Below, piece after piece: positions 26,171 through 34,786 of a stretch of 64,000 nucleotides of DNA. This stretch comes from JBLZUR01 sp048565625 (GTDB lineage: Bacteria; Pseudomonadota; Alphaproteobacteria; Sphingomonadales; Sphingomonadaceae). The notes beneath the pieces were generated by a model. That model had not been told where the DNA came from, ran no database searches, and worked only from the letters and a program-made list of their open reading frames with translations. The number at the start of each line of letters is the position of its first letter. The stretch's first letter is position 1. The position numbers and the translations under genes are program-made. The stretch spans positions 3,162,001 through 3,226,000 of the forward strand of contig NZ_JBLZUR010000002.1 of the NCBI RefSeq assembly GCF_048565625.1, read 5' to 3'.

Positions 26171-27120
26171 GCGGTTCTTCAGCCTCTCGTGGCCGGGTGC
26201 TGGTCTGCGGCCATCGCGGCATGGTCGGCTCGGCGCTCGTCCGCCGGCTGCAGCGAGATGGGGAAGAGGTGGCGACGCTCGGCCGCGCCGAGGTCGACTT
26301 TCTCGATCAGGCGGCGACCTTCGCCGCGATCGCTGCGCTCAAGCCCGACGCGATCATCGTGGCGGCGGCGAAGGTCGGCGGTATCCATGCCAACGCCACC
26401 CAGCCCAAGCCGTTCATCTACGATAACATCGTCAGCGCCGCGAACATCATGGAGGGCGCACACCGGGCGGACGTGAACCGCCTCCTGTTCCTCGGTTCTT
26501 CGTGCATCTACCCGCGGGAGGCGCCTCAGCCGATCCGGGAGGAATACCTCCTGACGGGGCCTCTGGAGCCGACGAACGAGTGGTATGCGGTTGCCAAGAT
26601 CGCCGGGATCAAGCTTGCCCAAGCGTACCGGCGCAGTCACGGCCGTGATTACATCGCGGCCATGCCGACCAACCTCTACGGCCCGGGGGACAACTATCAT
26701 CCGGAGAACAGTCACGTTCCCGCAGGCCTCATCCGTCGCTTCCACGAAGCAAAGGAGAGGCAGGATGCCCAGGCCGTGGTGTGGGGCAGCGGAAAGCCAC
26801 GGCGCGAATTCATGCATGTCGACGATCTGGCCGATGCGTGCATCCACCTGCTCGATCATTACAGCGGGGACATGCCGATCAATCTCGGGACCGGGCAGGA
26901 CGTCTCGATCGCGGAGTTCGCGACTCTGGTTGCGAAGGTTGTCGGCTTCGAGGGGAATCTGGTCTTCGACGCCAGCCGCCCGGACGGTGCGCCACGCAAG
27001 CTCCTCGATGTCACGCGTCTGAAGGCGCTCGGATGGCGGGCGAGCATCGGACTGGAGGCCGGCCTTTCCGATGCCTACCGCGACTTCCAGTCCCGCTTTG
27101 TGACGGAGGCGGCCGCTTGA
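26167..27120 (+). CDS. fcl: GDP-L-fucose synthase
   Basis: Epimerises and reduces GDP-4-keto-6-deoxymannose to GDP-L-fucose (WcaG/Fcl). The 317-aa SDR has GHRGMVGSALVRRL, the FLGSSCIYPR segment, the YAVAKIAGIKL catalytic Tyr-Lys and MPTNLYGPGDNYHPENSHV. The ATG at 26167 overlaps the gmd stop, so the two steps are coupled. This fixes L-fucose, or a fucose derivative, as a building block of the local glycan. Confidence 0.96.
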   Translation: MSGSSASRGRVLVCGHRGMVGSALVRRLQRDGEEVATLGRAEVDFLDQAATFAAIAALKPDAIIVAAAKVGGIHANATQPKPFIYDNIVSAANIMEGAHRADVNRLLFLGSSCIYPREAPQPIREEYLLTGPLEPTNEWYAVAKIAGIKLAQAYRRSHGRDYIAAMPTNLYGPGDNYHPENSHVPAGLIRRFHEAKERQDAQAVVWGSGKPRREFMHVDDLADACIHLLDHYSGDMPINLGTGQDVSIAEFATLVAKVVGFEGNLVFDASRPDGAPRKLLDVTRLKALGWRASIGLEAGLSDAYRDFQSRFVTEAAA

Positions 27121-27698
27121 GCGATATTCGCGAGGCGTCCGCCGACGCCACCATGCTGAAGCTTCACCTCGGCTGCGGGAGGAAGCATCTTCCCGGCTGG
27201 GTTCACGTCGATGCGCTGCCCTATCCTCATGTCGACCATGTGGGTGCCGTCGAAGCGCTGCCCTTTATTGAAAGCGGCACCGTCGATCTCATCTACAGCT
27301 GCCATGTGCTCGAACATTTCGGCCGCAACGAATATCAGGCAGTCCTGGCCGAGTGGCACAGGGTGCTGCGGAAGCCGGGTGGCGTGTTGCGGCTGGCTGT
27401 TCCTGACTTCAGGGCCTGTGCTGAACTCTATCTTTCGGGGACGCTGGACCGGGGTATCGTGGACGTGATGGGCCTTCTGATGGGCGGTCAGCGGGATCAA
27501 TACGACTATCATAAGGTCCTGTTCGATGAGCCCACGCTCACAGAGGCTCTTATGCAGGCGGGCTTCGCATCAGTGCGGACGTGGGATTGGCGCAAGACGG
27601 AACATGCGGGTATGGACGATTATTCGCAGGCCTATCTGCCGCACATGGACAAGGTGAACGGCCGGCTGGTCAGCCTCAATCTCGAAGCTGTGGCGTAA
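27117..27698 (+). CDS. SAM-dependent methyltransferase (COG4627-like)
   Basis: A 193-aa methyltransferase. Motif I is LKLHLGCGRKHLPGWVHVDA, then VDLIYSCHVLEHF and GGVLRLAVPDF, the pattern of predicted methyltransferases in polysaccharide clusters. The TTG at 27117 overlaps the fcl stop (TTGA) and has a strong GGAGG at 27105-27109; ATG 27153 lacks such a site. It may methylate a sugar or act on another glycan substituent. Confidence 0.78.
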   Translation: MSDIREASADATMLKLHLGCGRKHLPGWVHVDALPYPHVDHVGAVEALPFIESGTVDLIYSCHVLEHFGRNEYQAVLAEWHRVLRKPGGVLRLAVPDFRACAELYLSGTLDRGIVDVMGLLMGGQRDQYDYHKVLFDEPTLTEALMQAGFASVRTWDWRKTEHAGMDDYSQAYLPHMDKVNGRLVSLNLEAVA

Positions 27699-27729
27699 GA
27701 ACCATGCAAAGCTGCGACCGCGCTCGGCG

Positions 27730-28698
27730 ATGACATCCACCCCGCTGATCCAGATCGTTCCGAACGGGAACACGGGCAACCGGATGATCCAGCATATCCT
27801 GGCGCTTGGCATCCAGTCGCATGTTCCGTCCGCCCGCATCGTCGGAACGCATCTGCCGGAATGGAACATCTCGGTGCCGTACGAGGAGACCGATGCTCCG
27901 GTCCGCCGGCTGGTCGGGCACCGCGTCAAGTTCCGGACTGCACTGAAGCGCCTTATTTCCGGCGATATCGGGGGCGTGCGCATCTCCACGCCCTGCTCGC
28001 GGATGGAATATCTGGAACGGTATATCAAGCTTGCGCGGCGGGCGTTCAGGATGAAGCCGGTTCCCAACATGGATCTTTCGGACAAGCTTGTCATACACGT
28101 CCGCTTGAACAAGATGGACAAGCTCCGGCAGGGGCAGGCCAGCCTCGGTCACAGAGACTATCCGGCATTGCCCATTGCCTATTATGAGCAGCTGGTCGAC
28201 GAGACGCATCTGGAGCCGCTGTTTGTCGGCGAGTTCGGTGAAGACCCTGTTTCGGTCGCTCTGAAGAAGAGGTTTCCCGCCGCATCATTCATTCGGCAAC
28301 CGGATGCGATGAAGGACTGGCGGCTCATCTACTCGGCGGAGACGGTTGCGATCAGTCCCAGCACGTTCTCCTGGCTGGCGAGCTGGCTGTCCCCTTACAG
28401 CCGGACGATCTATCTGCCGATGGCAGGGTTCCTGAATCCGGAGCAGCGGCCAGACATCGATCTCCTCCCGATCCGCGACCCGCGCTTCAAGTTCTACGAC
28501 TTTCCGGTGGAACACTGGACTGCCTCTCCGGATCAGATCGGCAGGGTCGTTGACGGCCCCGGAAGCAAGGGACAATTGACCAACGAGCAGGTGGCCGAGC
28601 GTCTACAACAGGCGGACGTCCGAAGCGCGGAGATGCAAGCGGCACGCGCCGGGGACATCGACACGCCAGCCTTAGCCGAAGAAGGCGAATCGCGGTGA
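27730..28698 (+). CDS. Putative alpha-1,2-fucosyltransferase (GT11-like)
   Basis: A 322-aa protein. The N-terminal PNGNTGNRMIQHILALG resembles the GGLGNQ(L/M)FQ loop of GT11 fucosyltransferases; HVRLNKMD parallels the GDP-binding HxRxxD motif, and AVAISPSTFSWLASWLS resembles the SNSTFSWWAA motif. These blocks, in this order, define a fucosyltransferase-like fold. The gmd-fcl pair 600 bp upstream supplies its presumed donor, GDP-fucose. The end overlaps the FkbM gene by GTGA. Confidence 0.65.
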   Translation: MTSTPLIQIVPNGNTGNRMIQHILALGIQSHVPSARIVGTHLPEWNISVPYEETDAPVRRLVGHRVKFRTALKRLISGDIGGVRISTPCSRMEYLERYIKLARRAFRMKPVPNMDLSDKLVIHVRLNKMDKLRQGQASLGHRDYPALPIAYYEQLVDETHLEPLFVGEFGEDPVSVALKKRFPAASFIRQPDAMKDWRLIYSAETVAISPSTFSWLASWLSPYSRTIYLPMAGFLNPEQRPDIDLLPIRDPRFKFYDFPVEHWTASPDQIGRVVDGPGSKGQLTNEQVAERLQQADVRSAEMQAARAGDIDTPALAEEGESR

Positions 28699-29372
28699 CA
28701 ACACCTCTGCGGCTTCTCACCCGCCTTCGAGCCGTGCCCAAGGGCGTGGTTCATGTCGGCGCCAGCACCGGTCAGGAGGTTCCGGAATATGCCGAGGCTC
28801 AGCTCCGCGCCGGCTTGTTTGTCGAACCCCTGCTGGAGCCATTTCTTGCGTTGGAGCAACGCGTGGCGGAGCATCCGCAGTTCAAGGCGGTGCAGGCTGT
28901 CTGCAGCGACCGGGACGGCGCCGAGGTGAGCCTGAACGTTGCCTCCAACGGCGGCGAGTCCTCCAGCATACTGACGCCGGCAGCACACACCGTCCTGCAT
29001 GGCAGCGTGACTTTCGACAGGGTCGAGCTGATGCAGTCGCAACGACTGGACACCTTATGCGCACGCGTCGAGCAGGCCTCGCCGGGGTTCATAGATCAGA
29101 TCGACACTCTCGTCATGGATGTCCAAGGCGCGGAGCTTCTGGTCCTGAAGGGCGCAGTCGAGACGCTTCGTCAGATCAACTATGTCTACAGCGAAGTCTC
29201 TCTTCTTGATCTCTACGCTGGCAATGCCAAGTTGCATGAGATCATCGCTTTCATGCGCTTGTTCGGATTCGAGCTGTTCAACTGCAACATCAACCGGAAG
29301 TTCTACGGCGATGCGCTGTTCGTCAGAATGTCGCATCTCACGGGCAGGCTGGGGGATGCGCTGAAGGCGTGA
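28695..29372 (+). CDS. FkbM family methyltransferase
   Basis: A 225-aa FkbM methyltransferase: GVVHVGASTGQEVPEYAE is motif I, FVEPLLEPF the ribose-binding acidic region, and LVMDVQGAELLVLKG the FkbM signature. Start GTG 28695 overlaps the upstream TGA. These enzymes O-methylate sugars or polyketides; here a sugar is likely. A 117-bp gap separates it from the next methyltransferase. Confidence 0.85.
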   Translation: MTTPLRLLTRLRAVPKGVVHVGASTGQEVPEYAEAQLRAGLFVEPLLEPFLALEQRVAEHPQFKAVQAVCSDRDGAEVSLNVASNGGESSSILTPAAHTVLHGSVTFDRVELMQSQRLDTLCARVEQASPGFIDQIDTLVMDVQGAELLVLKGAVETLRQINYVYSEVSLLDLYAGNAKLHEIIAFMRLFGFELFNCNINRKFYGDALFVRMSHLTGRLGDALKA

Positions 29373-29489
29373 TGCCGATGCCGTCGGCCATAAGCGAATG
29401 TCACGGCGCTTGTTCGGCATCCCGCGAAATCCTATCGTTGTTCCACGAAACGGCAGGCGGCCCGCGATCTGCAACAAGGACTTTTCTGA

Positions 29490-30197
29490 GTGCACCCTGA
29501 CGAGCCGACGCCCGCCGAACCCGATCTCGGAAAACTGCCGCCTGAGGTGAAGGAAGCCCTTGGTCGCATCCTTGCACTCCGAGGAGGGGCGAAGGCGCTC
29601 AAGCGGGCCTTCGCGGAAGAGCGTAGCTTCCTTGTCCGATCACAATGGATTGAGTCGATCGCCACGCAACAGCCGGACTTCGGCGGCGAGAAGGTGCCGT
29701 GGTTCAACTATGCGATGGTGCGGCTGCTTCGCGAGCGGGTTCGCCCGGACATGCGCATCTTCGAGTACGGGTCCGGGTTTTCGACCTTGTGGTGGGCCAA
29801 GCACGCGCGGAGCGTCGCTGCGGTCGAGCATCATGACGGTTGGGCCGCGCAGGTCTCGGAGATGATCGCCGAATATAAGAACGCGTCCCTAGAGCATGTT
29901 CCTCTGGATGAGGATGGCGAATACTGCCGGGCGGTCCGTCGCGCCGAAGGTGAGTTTTCGATCGTCGTGGTGGACGGTCGGGATCGGGTGAACTGCATGT
30001 GGCAGTCGCTGGACAAGCTGACTCCCGACGGTATCGTGCTGTTCGACAACAGCCAGCGGGAAAAGTATCGGCCCGCGATCATGGACCTGCGGGCACGGGG
30101 CTGGCGCGAGTTGCAGCTTTCGGGGCTTGCCCCCATGACTTGGGTGGAATCCTACACCTCCCTGCTCTACCGTCCGGAAAATTGTTTCGGATTGTGA
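29490..30197 (+). CDS. Class I SAM-dependent methyltransferase-like protein
   Basis: A 235-aa protein. RIFEYGSGFSTLWWAKHA is motif I of a Rossmann methyltransferase, with VAAVEHHDGW and FSIVVVDGRDR downstream and LTPDGIVLFDNSQR as the post-motif strand. About 65 N-terminal residues are acidic and Pro-rich, then helical. Start GTG 29490 follows an AAGGA-type site (CAACAAGGACTTTTCTGAGTG). Substrate unknown; the context suggests the local glycan. Confidence 0.72.
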   Translation: MHPDEPTPAEPDLGKLPPEVKEALGRILALRGGAKALKRAFAEERSFLVRSQWIESIATQQPDFGGEKVPWFNYAMVRLLRERVRPDMRIFEYGSGFSTLWWAKHARSVAAVEHHDGWAAQVSEMIAEYKNASLEHVPLDEDGEYCRAVRRAEGEFSIVVVDGRDRVNCMWQSLDKLTPDGIVLFDNSQREKYRPAIMDLRARGWRELQLSGLAPMTWVESYTSLLYRPENCFGL

Positions 30198-30225
30198 GTT
30201 TGGATGTGTTTCCGGCCGAGCCGTC

Positions 30226-31812
30226 GTGATTGATGTCGTCATGCCCCTCCATCCTGGGAAGGGGGATCTCCTCGATCTGCTCAGGGCGGCAAGCTGTATC
30301 GGCTCGTTCGTTGCGAGCGGCTCCGAACCGGCCATCGGCAACTACTTCGTCGTTTACCCTCGGGGACACCGGTCGCTTACCACGACGCTGTGCGACCTCT
30401 CGCCGAAGGTGCGGCTCGTCTATGAGGACGAACTTTTCTCCACCCGCGAATATGCGGCGATCATGACCTTCGGCGGCTGGCGCCGGCAACAGTTCATCAA
30501 GCTCGCCGCCAGCCGTCTGTCCGACCCCTCGGCCTTCCTCGCCTGCGATGCGGACGTCACGAACATCAACCGGGTCGAGATGGACGCCTGCGTCAAGGAC
30601 GGGCGGGTCCTCTATCAGGCTGGCTCGCAGATCCGTAAGTGGGTAGAAGCATCGTTCGCGCTCGTCGGCGCCGAACGTCCGCAAAACTTCATGTCCGTCA
30701 CCCCGACTTTTCTATCCCCGGCCGGCTTGCGCCACATGCACGACTTCTTCGGACGGAGCGGCAGCCGAAACTGGGTCGTCAATCTTTCCCGGTCTGCCGA
30801 GGCCGGTGTCGAGTGGACCGAGTACACGCTGTATCAGGCGGTGCTGGTGAAGCTCGGTCTGTGGGACGGCCTTCACTTCCGCGGGGCCGGCTACCCCATT
30901 AACCAGGGAATTTGGCGACGCTCTCTCGACAACAGCGCACTGATCGAGAAGCTGCAAGCCAGACGCCCGATGTTCTTCGTTTATCAGAGCACACGCGAGG
31001 ACTTCTTCCTTTCTCAGAAGAAGCTGGCTGCGGCGGGAATGCCGACGCTCGCGACATTGCCCATGGAGGCGCAGCGGGACGTTCAATCCGCGCTTCTTGA
31101 GCATCATGAGGTGCGGAGATACTGGAACAAGGCCGCCGAGCCGAGCCTCGGCCGCTTCCGAACGGAGTACACCGACCTCCTTCGGACCATGCTGTGCGGC
31201 GGCCCCGCGCTCTCGCAAGAAGAAACCTTCGTCGCGCTGACGATAATGTGGCTGGGCGCGACCCTCGTTGCCGAGCGCCTCATCGACAAGGAGCGTTTCA
31301 AGGAGACGTCCAACGCCGCCGCGGCCGCAATGCGCGCATGGGCCCCCCTGCGTCCGGTCATCGATGAATCGGCAGACTTCCAGACCCTGCTGCGCGTCGT
31401 GCAAGGCGCGAAGGAGGTTCTTCCGTCCGCCATCGCGTACATTCTCGCCCGCGAAGACACATCACGTCCGCTTTTCCGGCACCTGCTCGTCCGCATGCGG
31501 AGCGGTTCGGTGGAAGACCTTCTGGCGATCCTTGACGCACGGATCGAGCGGAGGCGCGTGCCGATGCATGCCGTCACCGATATTGCCGTGTGGCTCTCTC
31601 ACCGGGATCTTGGCCGCGCGCTGTCGCTCATGCGGAGGAATGCGACGACGTTCCGCAACCGCCCGCATTTCTGGCGAGAGCTGGCGAAGATCTGGACGAC
31701 CGCCAAGAAGCCGGAAGCGGCCGCACGCGCGACCGAGCGATCGGAGCGGGTGGCGCGTGAGATCGAGGCGCTGCAGCTGGCAGAGCGCCAAGCGGAGCCC
31801 GTCGCCGCCTAA
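30226..31812 (+). CDS. Putative glycosyltransferase, DUF6492-like
   Basis: A 528-aa protein. Residues 1-250 look like a GT-A domain: IDVVMPLHPGKGDLLDLL start, FGGWRRQQFIKLAASRL, and the DxD-like ACDADVTNINRVE. This resembles the DUF6492 family found in polysaccharide loci; the assignment is by pattern only. The C-terminal half (about 330-520) is helical and Arg/Ala-rich, possibly repeat-like. It is convergent with the following O-fucosyltransferase-like gene, with one base between the two stops. Confidence 0.5.
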   Translation: MIDVVMPLHPGKGDLLDLLRAASCIGSFVASGSEPAIGNYFVVYPRGHRSLTTTLCDLSPKVRLVYEDELFSTREYAAIMTFGGWRRQQFIKLAASRLSDPSAFLACDADVTNINRVEMDACVKDGRVLYQAGSQIRKWVEASFALVGAERPQNFMSVTPTFLSPAGLRHMHDFFGRSGSRNWVVNLSRSAEAGVEWTEYTLYQAVLVKLGLWDGLHFRGAGYPINQGIWRRSLDNSALIEKLQARRPMFFVYQSTREDFFLSQKKLAAAGMPTLATLPMEAQRDVQSALLEHHEVRRYWNKAAEPSLGRFRTEYTDLLRTMLCGGPALSQEETFVALTIMWLGATLVAERLIDKERFKETSNAAAAAMRAWAPLRPVIDESADFQTLLRVVQGAKEVLPSAIAYILAREDTSRPLFRHLLVRMRSGSVEDLLAILDARIERRRVPMHAVTDIAVWLSHRDLGRALSLMRRNATTFRNRPHFWRELAKIWTTAKKPEAAARATERSERVAREIEALQLAERQAEPVAA

Positions 31813-31813
31813 A

Positions 31814-32734
31814 TTATCGGCGGACGAGCATTTCCCCCGCTCGATTATAGGCCCAATGTTCCGATCCCTCCCCGTTCCACCGTGCTTCGTTGAAGAGCGA
31901 GTTGGAAAAGGACGATCGGGTCAGCCCCACGTAACAGGGCAGGTTCCGGCAGAGGGCGTAGTCGATCATCGATCGCTTTATTGGCGAGTCCGGCAGCACG
32001 ATCTCGGCGGGCAAGTCCGTCTTGAACAGAAGCTTGAGGCCGTGATCCGCCGCGATGCGGCGCAGCTCTGACTTCGGAACGGTCAGATCGCCCTCATCGC
32101 AACATGCCCAGACCGTCGTGGTCTCCGCGAAAGCCGGTGTTCGCCGAAGCTTGCCGAGAATGACATGCGGGTTCGTCGTCACCATCTCGCGTGAGCTGTC
32201 GATGCGCTCGGCCACCTTCTTGCGTCGTATATAATTCTGCCAGTCCCGCTCGATCCGGAGCTGCAGGCCGACGCACCCTGTCCGGCCGAGCGGGGCCTGT
32301 CCGGCTAGCCACTGCGTGATCGCCGCCGCCATGTCTTGCAGCGGACGGGCGGCAACAAGGGCACGCATCAGTGCGCGTCCGAAGTCATCACCGCGATCGC
32401 GGAGTGCGTGGCCGCCGGCCGCAAAACACGCGCTCATCGGTACGAATTCCAGGTCGGAGTCGCCGTCCGCCACATCCGCGACCGATTCAGCGACAGCGAA
32501 GAATGTGCGTCGATCGAACAGATCAAATGGGTCGTGAAGTGCCTGCTGCGCCTCCTCGCGTGGTATGTGATCGAGGATGCGCGGGAGCATGCGCGCCTTG
32601 AGACCGCGCTTTCTTGCAAGGGCGAACAGGCCTACGATACACATCCGCTGATTGTTCAGGCCCGAGAAGAACGGCTCGGCGGTCAGGACTGTCACTGCAG
32701 GTGTGGTCTTGTTAACATTCCGACCTTGTTCCAT
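31814..32734 (-). CDS. Putative O-fucosyltransferase-like glycosyltransferase
   Basis: A 306-aa protein. FSGLNNQRMCIVGLFALAR near residue 23 is like the GG.NNQR loop of GT65/GT68-type O-fucosyltransferases and plant relatives; GLQLRIERDW may be the GDP-fucose-binding HLR-like arginine motif; TRSSFSNSLFNEARW near the C-terminus matches the S.FS motif. It is therefore a second candidate user of GDP-fucose. It lies alone on the minus strand between two plus-strand genes. Function is inferred from these short blocks. Confidence 0.5.
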   Translation of the reverse strand: MEQGRNVNKTTPAVTVLTAEPFFSGLNNQRMCIVGLFALARKRGLKARMLPRILDHIPREEAQQALHDPFDLFDRRTFFAVAESVADVADGDSDLEFVPMSACFAAGGHALRDRGDDFGRALMRALVAARPLQDMAAAITQWLAGQAPLGRTGCVGLQLRIERDWQNYIRRKKVAERIDSSREMVTTNPHVILGKLRRTPAFAETTTVWACCDEGDLTVPKSELRRIAADHGLKLLFKTDLPAEIVLPDSPIKRSMIDYALCRNLPCYVGLTRSSFSNSLFNEARWNGEGSEHWAYNRAGEMLVRR

Positions 32735-32820
32735 AGATCGAGGGCCGGCGGCAAACTGGAATTCTTTCGTGGCCCTCGGGTTTATAGCTCGGATTTACCA
32801 TAGAACAGGGTCTGTACAAG

Positions 32821-33582
32821 ATGGCGATGGAGAACATTGGGTTTGAAGATCGTCTCAACAAGCTTGAGACGAAATTGGACCAGCTCATGGCATTGGCACG
32901 ATATAGCGCTCTTGGTGCTGATCGGATTCTGTCATTTATCTATAATGATCATATGATCAGACTATACCTGCCGTTTGCCGACGTCGACAAGATCCAGCAG
33001 ATCATCCTTCAGCATCGGTCTTTCTTCGAAACCAGGTTCCTTGCCGAAGTTGGTGCGATGATACCCGCGAACGCTGTTGTCATCGATGCGGGCGCGAACA
33101 TCGGCAATCATACGGTGTTTTTCTCCAAGGTCCTAGGCGCCGCGGAAGTGTGGGCTTTCGAGGTCATGCGTGAGACCTACCGTATTCTCGAACGCAACAT
33201 TGAACTCAATGATCTGAAGAACGTCCGCCCCTTGAATGTCGGGCTGGGCGCACGAGAAGGACGTGCAAACCTTTCCCGGTTCAAGTTGTCGAACATCGGC
33301 GGAACGGAGGTCACGGTTGCCGAAGACGGTCTTTACCCTATCCGCGCCATCGACAGCTTCGACATTCCCAAGGTCGATTTCATCAAGATCGATGTCGAGG
33401 GTGGGCAGATCGACGTGCTGGAGGGCGCCAAGGAAACGTTGGGCCGCTGCAAACCGCTCGTCTGGGTTGAGATGCGGGCGCCTTATGGCGAGGTTGAACC
33501 CGGCACCGCAAAGCTCGAGTCGCTTGGATACACCCTGAAACGCCAGATGACCCGCAGCGACTTCATCTTCGCTCCGCGCTGA
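32821..33582 (+). CDS. FkbM family methyltransferase with N-terminal coiled coil
   Basis: A 253-aa protein. Residues 8-40 form a heptad-type coiled coil (LNKLETKLDQLMALA). The methyltransferase domain has VIDAGANIGNHTVFFSKVL (motif I), AFEVMRETYRILERN, and the FkbM signature FIKIDVEGGQIDVLEGA. The first 200 bases are clearly less GC-rich than the neighbours, hinting at separate ancestry. An inverted-repeat terminator lies just past the stop. Likely a sugar O-methyltransferase. Confidence 0.85.
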   Translation: MAMENIGFEDRLNKLETKLDQLMALARYSALGADRILSFIYNDHMIRLYLPFADVDKIQQIILQHRSFFETRFLAEVGAMIPANAVVIDAGANIGNHTVFFSKVLGAAEVWAFEVMRETYRILERNIELNDLKNVRPLNVGLGAREGRANLSRFKLSNIGGTEVTVAEDGLYPIRAIDSFDIPKVDFIKIDVEGGQIDVLEGAKETLGRCKPLVWVEMRAPYGEVEPGTAKLESLGYTLKRQMTRSDFIFAPR

Positions 33583-33612
33583 ACGAGTAGGGGCTCTTTG
33601 CCCTTATCGATC

Positions 33613-33642
33613 GATCTCCCTTCCCGGCAGAGGAGGGGGATC
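33613..33642. terminator. Convergent-gene hairpin terminator
   Basis: GATCTCCCTTC (33613-33623) pairs over 11 positions, including two G-T wobbles, with bases 33632-33642, leaving an 8-nt loop. A CTTTTA run follows at 33646-33651 for the plus strand. It sits between the convergent FkbM and GT4 genes. Confidence 0.6.
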
Positions 33643-33652
33643 GGCACTTTTA

Positions 33653-34786
33653 TCAAGCTCTCAGCATCGACTCGAACAAGGCGAGTTCGCTGGAGACCGC
33701 ACGGTCGATGCTGAAGGCCATGGCTGTCTCGATACCCGCCATCTTCATCTCATGTCGTCCCTCGATCGACATGGCGATGAACGCGCGCAGCGCCGCCTTT
33801 ACCGCCTCGTCGCTTCGCGTATCGACGACGAAGGCGTTCTTGCCGTCCACCGCATATTCCGAGCTGCCGCCCAGCACCGGCACCACCGGGATGCAGCCGG
33901 AGGACATCGCCTCAAGCCCGGTGCGGCCGAACGCCTGATAGTCTGAGAGGTCGAGGAACATATCGCTCCGGCGCAGTACCTGCGGCACCTGCGTGCGGCG
34001 GAGTTGCCCGTGATTGACCGCCGCCTCGGGTAGCGCGACCCCGGCCAGCTTCAGATCCTCGTCGCTGCATCCGAACACCTCGATATGGACGAGATCGGGA
34101 TATTCGCGGGCTAGCCAGTTGAGGATGCGCGCGGTGCGGAACGGCGCGCGTCGGCGCGTCTTCGGCCGCACCATCGCCGCAATGACCAGCGGCCCGCCGG
34201 TCGGGCGGGAGTAATCCGGGTAATAGATCTCGTGGTCGATGCTCGCCTGCACCCGTGAGACCCGCGTGCCGTGGTTCTGCTCGACCATCGCGCAGATCCA
34301 GTCGGTCTTGGCGAACATCCGCATGCCCGGGATCAGCGTGTACGACGCGAAAGCTTCCGACCAGCTCGGCGTGCCATGATCGAAGAACAGCGGCTCGTAA
34401 TCCTGCACATAATATGCGGGCTGCGGCGGCTGCACCCCCTTCGGGACCGCCTCCATCGCACTGCGGAGGAGTTGGACCGACAGCGCGGTCGTCGCGCAGG
34501 CGATCTGCACCGTGCCGATCATCGCGCCTAGCGCCGCCGCGTTGTCGAACTCGCGGATCTGCACCGCAGCGGTCAGCAATTCCGGATAGTTGCGTTGAAA
34601 GGTCGCCGCATTGCCGCTGTTGACGAAGATCGAGACGGCGCAGCCCCAGCGGCTGAGCCCCAACGCCTCCTGCACGATAGAATTGGCGCCGCCGCCGCCG
34701 CCGGACGCCGGCAGGACGAAGCCGATCGAAAGCGCCTTGTCGTGGGAAGACCGGGGGGCCGGCTTGATGCGGTTGATGGTGTTCAT
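33653..34786 (-). CDS. Family 4 glycosyltransferase
   Basis: A 377-aa GT-B transferase. The N-terminal domain begins SIGFVLPASGGGGGANSIVQEAL, where the Gly-rich loop is typical of GT4 enzymes acting on glycans; VAAMVRPKTRRR-like and DYQAFGRTGLEAMSSGCIPVV hold the donor-binding region, with E in the EX7E position. The ATG overlaps the stop of the large GT2 gene upstream (ATGA), so the two act in one pathway. Sugar specificity is unknown. Confidence 0.82.
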   Translation of the reverse strand: MNTINRIKPAPRSSHDKALSIGFVLPASGGGGGANSIVQEALGLSRWGCAVSIFVNSGNAATFQRNYPELLTAAVQIREFDNAAALGAMIGTVQIACATTALSVQLLRSAMEAVPKGVQPPQPAYYVQDYEPLFFDHGTPSWSEAFASYTLIPGMRMFAKTDWICAMVEQNHGTRVSRVQASIDHEIYYPDYSRPTGGPLVIAAMVRPKTRRRAPFRTARILNWLAREYPDLVHIEVFGCSDEDLKLAGVALPEAAVNHGQLRRTQVPQVLRRSDMFLDLSDYQAFGRTGLEAMSSGCIPVVPVLGGSSEYAVDGKNAFVVDTRSDEAVKAALRAFIAMSIEGRHEMKMAGIETAMAFSIDRAVSSELALFESMLRA

